A stretch of 47,081 nt of DNA, taken from NCBI GenBank assembly GCA_018056725.1, contig JAGPFF010000014.1, forward strand, positions 1 to 47,081. Reading direction: 5' to 3'. Positions 9,805-17,752 of this stretch are shown in pieces. How positions within the stretch are numbered: position 1 is the first letter of the stretch; each line of letters starts with the position of its first letter. Under the pieces are notes generated by a model, which had not been told where the DNA came from, searched no databases, and worked only from the letters and a program-made list of their open reading frames with translations. The translations under genes and the position numbers were made by a program. The DNA is from Anaerolineaceae bacterium (GTDB taxonomy: Bacteria > Chloroflexota > Anaerolineae > Anaerolineales > Anaerolineaceae).

Positions 9805-10224
9805 CTAGAAGGGGATTTCATCATTGGGGGCGATATCCATTTCCTCTTCCATGCTGCCTGCTTCACCCGCCCCTTCGGTTCGCGCCGATAGGAATTTCAC
9901 CGTGCTTGCGGTGACTTCATAAGAAGCGCGCGTTTGACCGTCCTGCCCAACCCATGTCTTTGGGCCGCCTGTTTTAGCATCCACGGTTAATCGTCCTTCG
10001 ATCAAGACCAATTTTCCTTTTTGCAGGAAATTATTGCAGGTCTCCGCAAGCTTTCCCCAGGCAGTCACACGGAACCAGACCGTTTCTTTAACCGGTTTAC
10101 CACTTTGATCGTTATACTGGCGGTCGGTTGCCACTGAAAAGCTCGTCACTGCCTGCCCTGTGGGGGTATATCTCATTTCAGGATCTCTGCCCAACCTGCC
10201 TACGATAATTAATTTCTGATACAT
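9805..10224 (-). CDS. ssb: Single-stranded DNA-binding protein
   Basis: A 139-residue OB-fold protein that coats ssDNA and recruits replication and repair enzymes through its tail. MYQKLIIVGRLGRDPEMRYT is the classic N-terminus, VWFRVTAWGKLAE the core, and the C-terminus ends NDEIPF, an acidic protein-interaction tip. The frame is open further upstream to 10389, but the start at 10224 is fixed by a strong AAGGAGG 5 nt before the ATG and by family alignment. It leads the ssb-DUF3467-translin unit and diverges from the LysM gene. Confidence 0.95.
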   Translation of the reverse strand: MYQKLIIVGRLGRDPEMRYTPTGQAVTSFSVATDRQYNDQSGKPVKETVWFRVTAWGKLAETCNNFLQKGKLVLIEGRLTVDAKTGGPKTWVGQDGQTRASYEVTASTVKFLSARTEGAGEAGSMEEEMDIAPNDEIPF

Positions 10225-10371
10225 GACTTCCTCCTTAAGGGAACACAAAAAATGACCGGATGGATATGAATTAATTTTACATGATATATACAGAATGCCC
10301 ATCCAATTATGAGTCACCAATCCTGTTCGCTGGGATCGATTGGGTTCGCAAGGAGGTTTTTTGATTGATGT

Positions 10372-10377
10372 TATAAT
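10372..10377 (+). promoter_or_regulatory. -10 box of LysM gene
   Basis: TATAAT, 15 nt before the LysM-protein ATG. No clear -35 box and no Shine-Dalgarno, so the leader is very short. The 15-nt sequence between box and ATG resembles that before the lactate permease start at 22363. Confidence 0.4.
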
Positions 10378-10392
10378 TTTTCCAGGCATCCT

Positions 10393-11190
10393 ATGAAACT
10401 GAAACGTTTTTTTCTCTCATTGCTCCTGTTGCTGACCATCAGTACGCTGTTCGTTTTTTCGCTCCTCCAATCCGCGCCTGTCAGCGCCCAGGTACTTTAC
10501 TTTACGCCCACTGCTGATGCCAGCGGAGCGATCTATTACATCGTCAAGGAAGGGGAAACCTGCGATGGCATTGCGCTTGCTAACAATATCCCCGTAGATA
10601 CCCTGCGCACCCTCAACGGTCTGGGCTTCGACGAATGCAGGTTTCTACAGGTTGGCGAGAAATTGATCCTCGGAACCGTGCCAACGGCAGTAATCACTCC
10701 CGGTCCTTCACCCACACCAACCTCTATTTTGCCCACCCCCGAACCCGTACGTGGCACCGGCAGCATCTGTGTGTACTTGTATGACGATATCAATGGGAAC
10801 GCGATGGCTGAAGACGCCGAGGTCACCGATACCGGTCTGGCTGGCGGACAGGTAAGCATCACCCATGAGCAGGGAGCCTATTCCAACGTGGGCACCACCC
10901 TTGGCAATGGTGATCCGGTCTGCTTCAACGACATCCCGGAGGGCACTTATTCCATCAGCATTGCCATTCCGGATGGATATAACCCCACATCAAATCAAAA
11001 TGTCACCGTTCAACTCAAAGCGGGTGATGTTTCACATATTAACTTTAGTGCACAGGTGAGTGGTCATACTCAGGCGCAGCAGGAGCAAAATGCCACCAGT
11101 GGTTCCATTTTGATCGCCGTCATCGGCGGGATCATTGTTCTGGCAGGAGTGGGCATCGGTTTTTATGCCCGCTATATTCTCAAACACTAA
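10393..11190 (+). CDS. Secreted LysM/SdrD B-like domain protein, C-terminally anchored
   Basis: A 265-residue envelope protein. Residues 1-33 are a signal peptide (basic start, long hydrophobic core, VSAQ cleavage region). A LysM domain (about 48-95; YYIVKEGETCDGIALANNI, then VGEKLIL) should bind N-acetylglucosamine polymers. A Pro/Thr/Ser linker leads to a beta-sandwich resembling SdrD B/Cna B repeats (YLYDDINGNAMAEDAE, IPEGTYSISI, about 125-220). A transmembrane helix at about 237-260 with a basic tail anchors it. Function is inferred to be cell-surface binding or anchoring; no enzyme domain is visible. Confidence 0.75.
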   Translation: MKLKRFFLSLLLLLTISTLFVFSLLQSAPVSAQVLYFTPTADASGAIYYIVKEGETCDGIALANNIPVDTLRTLNGLGFDECRFLQVGEKLILGTVPTAVITPGPSPTPTSILPTPEPVRGTGSICVYLYDDINGNAMAEDAEVTDTGLAGGQVSITHEQGAYSNVGTTLGNGDPVCFNDIPEGTYSISIAIPDGYNPTSNQNVTVQLKAGDVSHINFSAQVSGHTQAQQEQNATSGSILIAVIGGIIVLAGVGIGFYARYILKH

Positions 11191-11240
11191 CGCAACATAA
11201 AGCTTTTCCACCGTCTCTCAAACGCTGGTGAATCCTCCCG

Positions 11241-11879
11241 CTAATCCCGAAAGCGTTCTTCTTTCCACACATCAGCCTCGTTGTGATAACCAGCCTGCTC
11301 CCAAAAACCTGGTTTATCCACTGCTGAAAACTCCAGTCCGCGCAGCCATTTTGCGCCTTTCCACAAGTAAGGCGTTTTCAAGTCGGAACGTTGCGGAATA
11401 GCTCCGACCACGCCCCGCAACGGAAAACCGTGATCCGGGGTGATCGGTGCCCCTTCGTAATGGGTTGCCATAAGAAAGTTTTCCTGCAGTACTACTTCCA
11501 GTGGCAGGTTGACCGTAAAGCCATATTCGGCGTGTTGAATGACGTACTTTGCGCCGGGTTTCAGCCTGATCAGCTCCCGCTCCAACAGCGTCTGCACGGA
11601 GACTCCTTCCCACAGAGTATCAAATTTGCTCCACCTGGTGACGCAATGAATATCCATTTTGAGGGTGGTACGCGGCAGGCGCTCAAATTCTTCCCAGGTA
11701 AGGCGCAAGGGAGCTTCGACCTCCCCCCACACCTGAAAGTCCCAGGTCAGGGGGTCAAAGGACGGCACTGCTCCATAATGCAGTACGGGGAATTTTTGTG
11801 TCAGAGCCTGACCAGGTGGGAGACGTCCTTCCTTCTTGACTCTTTCTTCCTCTGCTTTGCGCATAAAAAAAGATTCCAT
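11241..11879 (-). CDS. Sulfite oxidase-fold molybdopterin oxidoreductase
   Basis: A 212-residue protein with the oxidoreductase molybdopterin-binding (SUOX) fold. WEEFERLPRTTLKMDIHC carries the cysteine expected to ligate molybdenum (C79), followed by TRWSKFDTLWEGV and the conserved GFPLRGVV and YLWKGAKW segments. Relatives include MsrP/YedY, which repair oxidised methionine in the periplasm. Unlike YedY it has no Tat signal or transmembrane helix, so it is likely cytosolic, and no MsrQ-type heme partner is adjacent. The start at 11879 has an AGAGGTG ribosome-binding site 7 nt upstream; the ATG at 11864 is a less likely alternative. Confidence 0.82.
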   Translation of the reverse strand: MESFFMRKAEEERVKKEGRLPPGQALTQKFPVLHYGAVPSFDPLTWDFQVWGEVEAPLRLTWEEFERLPRTTLKMDIHCVTRWSKFDTLWEGVSVQTLLERELIRLKPGAKYVIQHAEYGFTVNLPLEVVLQENFLMATHYEGAPITPDHGFPLRGVVGAIPQRSDLKTPYLWKGAKWLRGLEFSAVDKPGFWEQAGYHNEADVWKEERFRD

Positions 11880-11954
11880 TCTTTTTCACCTCTGGTCAAA
11901 ATTATATCGAATTTCCCTTTCTTTTGAAGGAAATCTTGAAAATTTGGATAAAAA

Positions 11955-11984
11955 TTGACACATATTCAGAGCATGGATTAAAAT
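11955..11984 (+). promoter_or_regulatory. Promoter of GAF histidine kinase
   Basis: TTGACA at 11955-11960 and TAAAAT at 11979-11984, spaced 18 bp. Position suits the kinase ATG at 12004. Confidence 0.65.
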
Positions 11985-12003
11985 AGTCAGCACAGGGAAT
12001 TTC

Positions 12004-13716
12004 ATGCTGCTTTATTCACCCATTCAGGAACCTTTTGAAACCCGCCTGCTCAAGTTGCATCGCGATGCAGCAGAACTTGTCAGCGAACTTTCAATTGATG
12101 CCGTCCTCGAACGCATTCCAACCATCGCCCTGGAGAGAACGATCGCCAGTTATGCAGCCATCGGCACCCTGGATGAGCATGGTGAGCTTGAAAAGTTCTA
12201 CACTTCCGGCATCCCGCGCGCCCAGGTGGAGCAAATTCCCCACCCGCCAGTTGGGCGTGGATTGATCCGGGTGATGATGAACACCAACAAAACAATACGC
12301 ATTTCCAACATTAACAAAGATCCCCGCCATGTCGGGTTCCCACCCAATCATCCCCATATGACTTCTTTTCTGGGCGTGCCTATTTTCCAGGGCAAAAGGC
12401 AGATTGGTCAGCTCTACATCACTGACAAAGTGAATTCTTCCAGTTTTAATGAAGATGATCAGCGGATAGCGGAAGCTCTGGCTGCTTATGCCGGTGTGGC
12501 AATTGTTAATGCCCGCCTCTTCCGTGATTATGCCATGCGCGACCGTGTGTTGACGCGGCAAAACGAGAACCTTTCCCTGCTCAATCAACTGGCTTCAACG
12601 CTGGCAACGAGCACCGAGGTACAAGAAATTCTGGATAAAGGGCTGAGCCAGCTTGAGGATTACCTGCGTCTTGAAGTTGGGGAGATTTTCCTGGTCAATG
12701 AAGACAACAAACACCTCAATCTGCTCATTCACCATGGCGAGGCTGTCGAAAGCCTGTGGAAACGATCTCAGTTTGCCATTGGTGAAAGCACCGTCGGACG
12801 GATCGCCAGAGGGGATACTCCGGTCGTCCTTAACATTACTGAAAACGAGTATGCTGATCTCAACCCTCAATGTAAATTACGTGGGCTGCATCAACTGGCA
12901 GTCATTCCGATGAAAGGGCGGCGAGGTGTTGTGGGGGTGTTGTGTGTGGCAACCTGCCACCCGCAGCCTCTAGAAGAACCGGATGTCCAGTTCGCCAACG
13001 CCATCGCAGCCTGGATGGCTACTGCCATCGAGAATATTCGTCTTAATGTGCAGGGGCGCCGGCTCGCCATTCTCGAAGAACGCGACCGCATTGGTATGGA
13101 TCTCCATGACGGAATTATTCAATCCATATATGCCGTCGGACTGACGCTGGAACACGCCCGGCTGCTGCTGAAGGAGTCCCCGGCTTCCGCCACCTCCCGT
13201 ATCGAACAGGCAATCCTCGACCTCAACAGCACCATACGCGACATCCGCGCCTATATCCTCGACCTCCGACCGCGCCAGCTCAAGGACGAGAATCTCATGC
13301 AAGGGATTAATCGTTTGGTGCAGGAGTTTCGCGCCAACACTCTCGTTGAAGTAACCCTCAACGGTCCAAAGGACGGTCAAGTCCGCCTGCCTGAAGCGCA
13401 AGCGCTTGCCCTGTTCCACATCTGCCAGGAGGCTCTTGCCAACATTGCCAAACACGCCAAAGCCCACAACGTTGAGGTCACCGTATGGACGACAGCGGAG
13501 CGCGTACTCCTCGAAGTGCATGATGACGGGCGCGGTTTTGATGCCGAGAAAGTAAAACTCTCCATCGGGCATGGTCTCTCCAACATGGAGACCCGTGCCG
13601 TAAACGCGGGTGGTGAGGTGGATATCAGCTCCGAGCCGGGGCACGGTGCCACTGTGCTGGCATGGGTGCCAATTCCGGAACCCGAATTTCCCGGCGTAAA
13701 CCGTGTTTTCGGTTAA
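12004..13716 (+). CDS. GAF-domain sensor histidine kinase (NarL-type HisKA_3)
   Basis: A 570-residue soluble sensor kinase. Two GAF domains (about 25-170 and 185-335) precede a HisKA_3 dimerisation domain whose phosphoacceptor is H368 in RIGMDLHDGIIQSIY. The HATPase_c domain shows the N box (CQEALANIAKHAKA), DDGRGFD and GHGLSNMETRA. It has no transmembrane segment, so it senses a cytosolic or diffusible signal. Such kinases pair with LuxR/NarL-type regulators, but none is encoded next to it, so it is an orphan here. The ribosome-binding site is weak (GGGA). Confidence 0.92.
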   Translation: MLLYSPIQEPFETRLLKLHRDAAELVSELSIDAVLERIPTIALERTIASYAAIGTLDEHGELEKFYTSGIPRAQVEQIPHPPVGRGLIRVMMNTNKTIRISNINKDPRHVGFPPNHPHMTSFLGVPIFQGKRQIGQLYITDKVNSSSFNEDDQRIAEALAAYAGVAIVNARLFRDYAMRDRVLTRQNENLSLLNQLASTLATSTEVQEILDKGLSQLEDYLRLEVGEIFLVNEDNKHLNLLIHHGEAVESLWKRSQFAIGESTVGRIARGDTPVVLNITENEYADLNPQCKLRGLHQLAVIPMKGRRGVVGVLCVATCHPQPLEEPDVQFANAIAAWMATAIENIRLNVQGRRLAILEERDRIGMDLHDGIIQSIYAVGLTLEHARLLLKESPASATSRIEQAILDLNSTIRDIRAYILDLRPRQLKDENLMQGINRLVQEFRANTLVEVTLNGPKDGQVRLPEAQALALFHICQEALANIAKHAKAHNVEVTVWTTAERVLLEVHDDGRGFDAEKVKLSIGHGLSNMETRAVNAGGEVDISSEPGHGATVLAWVPIPEPEFPGVNRVFG

Positions 13717-13726
13717 TCCGGCTTTA

Positions 13727-13755
13727 TTGCCAGCTTTTCTGCTTTAGGCTACAAT
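13727..13755 (+). promoter_or_regulatory. Promoter of holB, leaderless arrangement
   Basis: TTGCCA at 13727-13732 and TACAAT at 13750-13755 with a 17-bp spacer. The ATG at 13762 follows the -10 box by exactly 6 nt, so transcription should start at or next to the A of the ATG. Confidence 0.7.
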
Positions 13756-13761
13756 CGCCCT

Positions 13762-14751
13762 ATGAGTTGGGACCTGTTAGGGCACGAGTGGGCGGAGAAA
13801 CTTCTCCAAAGTCATATTGCCAATGAGGATGCCCGCCACGCTTATCTGTTCACCGGTGCCCCAGGCATCGGGCGGCGCAGTCTGGCATTGAAGTTCGCAA
13901 GCGCTCTAAATTGCACTCAACCGCCTATTCCCGGCGAAAGCTGTGGTAGTTGCCGCAGTTGCCGTCTGACGACCGCCATGCAATTACCCGACCTGAGCCT
14001 GGTCTCCGCTGAAGGGGAAGGGGGAATGATCAAAGTGGGACAGGTACGCGAACTGGAACGTGTGCTGGCATTAACTCCGTTCGAAGCCAAATACCGCATT
14101 GCCCTGCTGCTTAACTTTCAACTCGCCAATGCCAACGCCCAGAACGCTCTGCTAAAAACCCTTGAAGAAGCTCCCTCCAAAGTTGTGCTGCTGCTGACTG
14201 CGGATTCGACAGATTCCCTGCTGCCTACCATTTCTTCGCGTTGTGAGATTCTAAGGCTGCGTCCTGTGGCGGTGGAAAGTCTCGAGCAAGCCTTGACCAC
14301 CCGTTGGGAACTACCCGCCGAAGAAGCCCGTCTTTATGCCCACCTGGCAGACGGACGACCCGGACTGGCACGCCGGATGGCTGCAGAGCCTGCCATGCTG
14401 GAAAAGCGCCGCGGCTGGCTGGAAGAGTTTCTTCGCCTGTTGCCACTCAATCGCCGTGACCGTTTTGCCTCTGCCGAAACCCTGGCGCACAATCGCGATC
14501 AGCTGCGCCTCATCCTGCAAGTATGGGTGTCTTTCGCCCGTGATATTTTTTTGACCGCCAATGGGATGGGAGAAAAGGTGGTTAATCTGGATTATGCGGC
14601 TGACAGCCAGCGCGTCGCCGGGCAGATCTCCAACCCAATGGCGTTTGAAATGCTGAATTCCCTTATCTGCAGTCTGGAAAACCTCGAAGCAAATGCCAAC
14701 CTGCGTCTCTTGCTCGACAACCTCTGGCTTGAACTTCCCCGCATCAGTTAA
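13762..14751 (+). CDS. holB: DNA polymerase III delta' subunit
   Basis: Clamp-loader subunit of 329 residues. The N-terminal ATPase-like domain has a P-loop of the form GAPGIGRRS (32-40) in which the usual lysine is arginine (R38), consistent with the delta' role as a non-hydrolysing subunit. A zinc module follows with C51, C61, C64 and C67, and TISSRCEILRL is the SRC motif that acts as an arginine finger on a neighbouring subunit. There is no Shine-Dalgarno; the start sits 6 nt after a -10 box. The 3' end overlaps the convergent ABC ATPase by 8 bp. Confidence 0.9.
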   Translation: MSWDLLGHEWAEKLLQSHIANEDARHAYLFTGAPGIGRRSLALKFASALNCTQPPIPGESCGSCRSCRLTTAMQLPDLSLVSAEGEGGMIKVGQVRELERVLALTPFEAKYRIALLLNFQLANANAQNALLKTLEEAPSKVVLLLTADSTDSLLPTISSRCEILRLRPVAVESLEQALTTRWELPAEEARLYAHLADGRPGLARRMAAEPAMLEKRRGWLEEFLRLLPLNRRDRFASAETLAHNRDQLRLILQVWVSFARDIFLTANGMGEKVVNLDYAADSQRVAGQISNPMAFEMLNSLICSLENLEANANLRLLLDNLWLELPRIS

Positions 14752-15502
14752 TAGTAGCGCGCAAACTTCCCCGCAGATCCCGTTCCATCCGCTGAAATTC
14801 CTCTGTATAGCGGAGATCCTCCTGGCGAGGGCGCGAAAATGTCACTGCCACATCTCCGGTAAGCTGACCGGGACGAGGAGAAAACATCAACACACGGTCA
14901 GAAAGAAGCAGCGCTTCGGAAATGGAATGGGTAACCATGACCACCGGTATGCGCCGATCCTGCCAGATGTTAAGCAGTTCCGCCCCCATCCTTTCCCGGG
15001 TAAGCGCATCGAGCGCTCCAAAAGGTTCGTCCAACAGCAGTAAATCCGGTTCCTGAATGAAGGCGCGAGCAATGGCAACACGCTGAGCCATTCCCCCCGA
15101 AAGCTCCGAAGGCCAGCTATGGCTGAACTCCTCAAGACCCACCAGTCGAATCATTTCGTCCACCCGCGCCTCAATCACCTCAGCCGGCAGTTGTTGCAGT
15201 TCCAACGGTAAACGAATGTTCTGGCGCACGGTTCGCCAGGGCATCAAATTAGCATATTGAAAGACGAGCCCAACCCGCGGCATACATTCACAGCCATTGA
15301 AACGAATCGAGCCTGATGTGGGTTTGAGCAGACCGGCGATGAGGCGCAACAGCGTGCTTTTGCCGCTGCCTGATGGACCCAACACACACAGGAATTCCTC
15401 CCTGCCCAGCGTGAAATGGATATCCCTGAGCACCTCCAGCCGCTGATTCCCGCTGTGAAAGACCATTCCCAGCTCGTGAATATCAAGAAAACCCTCGCTC
15501 AA
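14744..15502 (-). CDS. ABC transporter ATPase of riboflavin-type importer
   Basis: A 252-residue NitT/TauT/thiamine-precursor-family ATPase. Walker A GPSGSGKST lies at 42-50, the signature is LSGGMAQRVAIARAF, and Walker B is LLLLDEPFGALD. It energises the permease encoded upstream. It begins 9 bp after the binding-protein gene, and the three genes lie downstream of an FMN riboswitch, so the cargo is inferred to be riboflavin or a related flavin. The stop overlaps the end of holB, so the operon ends here with no room for a separate terminator. Confidence 0.88.
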   Translation of the reverse strand: MSEGFLDIHELGMVFHSGNQRLEVLRDIHFTLGREEFLCVLGPSGSGKSTLLRLIAGLLKPTSGSIRFNGCECMPRVGLVFQYANLMPWRTVRQNIRLPLELQQLPAEVIEARVDEMIRLVGLEEFSHSWPSELSGGMAQRVAIARAFIQEPDLLLLDEPFGALDALTRERMGAELLNIWQDRRIPVVMVTHSISEALLLSDRVLMFSPRPGQLTGDVAVTFSRPRQEDLRYTEEFQRMERDLRGSLRATIN

Positions 15503-15511
15503 AGCTGCTCC

Positions 15512-16495
15512 TTACGGTATGAAACGGTTGTCATAAGCCGCGTTAAGATCAAGCTCCTCTTTGAGGAGACCCATTTGCAACAGGATGCGTTGCATATTTT
15601 CCCACCCCTTCGGATCGGAATAGCCGATACGCTCCGCCTGCCATTGAGCGATTGACCGGGTTAAAACCTCCATCTGTACGTCCGCATCCGCCTCGGCAAG
15701 ATTTTCGACATATTTCTTACTGATTTCGAAGGCTTCATCTGGATGCTGGATGGTATAGTCCATCCCCTTAAGAGTGGCGCTGACGACCGCCTGGACGAGT
15801 TCGGGGTCTTCCTGGAGCGTCTTTTCATTTGTAATGATGCCGTTTGAAACAAGGTCTACCGCGTCTGAAACTTTAAACTGTTCAATTTCGATTCTTAGCT
15901 TCTCCAACTGCACGGGCTCATTGGCAACATACACCACCACCGCATCATCCTTATTGGATGCCAGCATTTCCACCTGGTTGTAGCCAATGGAATCCAGAAT
16001 CACATCTGACTCTTTCAAGCCGGCGGAGTCCAGCAGGGCAATCGCGCCAATATACGAGGCGCCATATAATCCGGGTAACCCGATTTTTCGCCCTTTAAGG
16101 TCAGCCACGCTCTTGATGCCCGCATCTTTTTTGGCAACAATGGCTACCGGATATTGCTGATACCACGCCATTACATAGACAACCGGCATTTGCTGAGCGC
16201 GAGCGAGTAAAACCTGCTCCCCTGAAACGACCGCAAACTGAAGATCGCCGGTTGCGGTAAGCACAGTATTGTCATTTTCCATGCTGTAATCAATCGTCAC
16301 ATCCAAACCTGCATCGCGGTAGTAACCCTTTTCTATGGCTACGTAGAGCGGCGCGAACTGCACATTGGGGATATACCCCACTGGCAGACGCACCGGGATC
16401 AACTGGGTGGGTGTGGCTTGCGGAGGGATTTGCGGAGCGCAGGCGCTGAGCAGCAGTGTGAACAAAATGAAAAAAGGGATGAAACGAGTTTTCAT
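15512..16495 (-). CDS. ribY: Riboflavin ABC transporter substrate-binding lipoprotein (RibY-like)
   Basis: A 327-residue NMT1/THI5-like solute-binding protein. The start at 16495 (GGAG upstream) gives a clean lipoprotein signal with lipobox LLSAC and acylated C19; a frame extension to 16531 would spoil the signal. The mature domain begins VRLPVGYIPNVQFAPLYVAIEKGYY, typical of the family that includes ThiY and the Chloroflexus RibY. The substrate is assigned as riboflavin because the operon is preceded by an FMN riboswitch; sequence alone would equally allow a thiamine pyrimidine precursor or nitrate/sulfonate. It follows the permease gene by 22 bp. Confidence 0.82.
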   Translation of the reverse strand: MKTRFIPFFILFTLLLSACAPQIPPQATPTQLIPVRLPVGYIPNVQFAPLYVAIEKGYYRDAGLDVTIDYSMENDNTVLTATGDLQFAVVSGEQVLLARAQQMPVVYVMAWYQQYPVAIVAKKDAGIKSVADLKGRKIGLPGLYGASYIGAIALLDSAGLKESDVILDSIGYNQVEMLASNKDDAVVVYVANEPVQLEKLRIEIEQFKVSDAVDLVSNGIITNEKTLQEDPELVQAVVSATLKGMDYTIQHPDEAFEISKKYVENLAEADADVQMEVLTRSIAQWQAERIGYSDPKGWENMQRILLQMGLLKEELDLNAAYDNRFIP

Positions 16496-16517
16496 GAGCG
16501 TTCTCCAGGCAAAGATG

Positions 16518-17372
16518 TCATCCATGGTCATTCACCTTCCAGCGGGTGGTGCGTTTTTCCGCCAGCATCGCCAGACCGTAAAGTGAAAGCGCCATCAGAA
16601 TGAGGGTAAAGATGGAAACAAAGACGAGTGCCGTGTCAAATTGCCCTCGTCCAACATTGATGAGGAAGCCGAGCCCTTTATCCGAACCAACGAACTCGCC
16701 GACTACCGCTCCGATGACGGAAAGCGCGGCACCGATACGCAGACCCCCGAAGAGCACGGGGAGCGCTGCCGGCAGCTCCAACAAACGCAAGGTTTGAGCG
16801 CGGGTAGCCCGCATGGAGCGCATCAGATCATACAGGTTGGCGGAAACAGCACGGAACCCGATGATGGTGTTCACCAGTACCGGGAAGAAGACCGTAAGGG
16901 CACATACCAGAATCTTGGAAAAAACTCCCGGTCCAAACCAGATCACCAAAAGAGGTGCAATGGCAACGGTGGGGACCGCCTGGTTAGCCACAAGGTAAGG
17001 AGAAAGAATTTTCTCAAGCACAGGAGATTTGGAAAGCGCATAACCCAGCGACGTAGCCACGATACTGCCTGCCAGCAGCCCGAGCAACACTTCATAGAGG
17101 GTCACCCAGGCATGCCTGAAGAGACTGCCGTCGCGCGCCATCTGTAAAAATTTCTGTCCTACCATGCCCGGAGTGGGCAGCAGGAAGGGTGGCAGGTCTC
17201 CCCAATCGATGATGAGCGACCAGATCCCTACCGCCAGCAGCAGCGAGAGGAACACCAGCCAGCCATTATGACGCGCCAGGAATTCGAGCGCTGGTTGATC
17301 AGAGGAGATGGGCGCGGAATCGCTCCGCCGAATTTCGTATGTGTGACGCAAAGAAAAAGCCTCGAAACGCAT
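16518..17372 (-). CDS. ribX: Riboflavin ABC transporter permease (RibX-like)
   Basis: A binding-protein-dependent permease of the NitT/TauT/Thi family with about six transmembrane helices and the EAA-type loop (RSMRATRAQTLRLLELPAALPVLFGG, split around 180-205). The frame is open to 17474, but that part lies in the riboswitch. The ATG at 17372 falls in the loop of the riboswitch terminator hairpin and has no good ribosome-binding site. An in-frame TTG at 17351, preceded by GAGG of the hairpin's 3' arm, is a real alternative and gives 277 residues. With either start the first helix begins around LVFLSLLLAVGIWSL. First gene of the three-gene operon. Confidence 0.8.
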   Translation of the reverse strand: MRFEAFSLRHTYEIRRSDSAPISSDQPALEFLARHNGWLVFLSLLLAVGIWSLIIDWGDLPPFLLPTPGMVGQKFLQMARDGSLFRHAWVTLYEVLLGLLAGSIVATSLGYALSKSPVLEKILSPYLVANQAVPTVAIAPLLVIWFGPGVFSKILVCALTVFFPVLVNTIIGFRAVSANLYDLMRSMRATRAQTLRLLELPAALPVLFGGLRIGAALSVIGAVVGEFVGSDKGLGFLINVGRGQFDTALVFVSIFTLILMALSLYGLAMLAEKRTTRWKVNDHG

Positions 17373-17384
17373 GTTTTTCGGGGC
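17354..17384 (-). terminator. Riboswitch expression-platform terminator
   Basis: Minus strand: GCCCCGAAA (17384-17376) pairs with TTTCGAGGC (17367-17359) with one mismatch across an 8-nt loop, followed directly by five T. It lies between the FMN aptamer and the permease frame, where a ligand-induced terminator is expected. The loop contains an in-frame ATG. Confidence 0.7.
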
Positions 17385-17417
17385 TCGGAGGCAGACACGT
17401 GAAACTCGCTGCCTTTC

Positions 17418-17549
17418 CGCTCTTCTTTTATCCGGACTGTACCGTCGACCCCGGAATTTCACCGGATCCTGCACGCCATGCGTGCTCGTGGGTTGTCACC
17501 ACCGATCGGGAATTGAGGTTATTCCCTCGCACCCTGCCCCGAAGAAGCG
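17418..17549 (-). ncRNA. FMN riboswitch (RFN element)
   Basis: Read on the minus strand, the segment has the hallmark FMN aptamer blocks: CTTCGGGGCAGGGTG at the 5' side, AATTCCCGATCGGTGGT, then GATCCGGTGAAATTCCGGG, GTCGACGGTACAGTCCGGAT, and AAAGAAGAG closing. P1 forms between CGCTTCTTC and GAAGAGCG with one bulged base. The aptamer binds FMN and normally turns off riboflavin synthesis or uptake genes. Here it controls the NMT1-type ABC importer. Conservation of the core is strong enough to call this without a covariance search. Confidence 0.95.
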
Positions 17550-17564
17550 TATTTGATTGCGCGT

Positions 17565-17593
17565 ATTGTATACCCACGTCAGGGGCATGTCAA
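17565..17593 (-). promoter_or_regulatory. Promoter of FMN riboswitch/ribXY operon
   Basis: Minus strand TTGACA (17593-17588) and TACAAT (17570-17565) with a 17-bp spacer, close to consensus. Transcription would begin about 8-10 nt before the aptamer P1 stem. Confidence 0.85.
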
Positions 17594-17752
17594 GCGGGTA
17601 AGGAGAGTGAATATGGTCTGGTTATATCCTATCCTGTCAATTGTTTGCCAATAACGATATGACCACTCCGGTCAAGGCACAATTCCTTCAAACTGCCGGT
17701 TAAAATCGTTGTAGAATGAAACGGGAGGTTTTATCCTCCGGGAGGCAGAGAT

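Noticed and set aside
9642..9914. 90-codon plus-strand frame over DUF3467/ssb
   Set aside because: Antisense to two well-supported genes; no supporting signal.
10225..10389. 55-residue N-terminal extension of ssb
   Set aside because: Outside the family alignment; a strong AAGGAGG stands right before the internal ATG at 10224.
14693..15043. 116-codon plus-strand frame over holB end and ABC ATPase
   Set aside because: Antisense shadow of a clear ABC ATPase with all motifs; no ribosome-binding site.
17373..17474. Extended N-terminus of the riboflavin permease
   Set aside because: It is encoded by the riboswitch aptamer and terminator, not by coding sequence; composition is unlike a membrane protein start.
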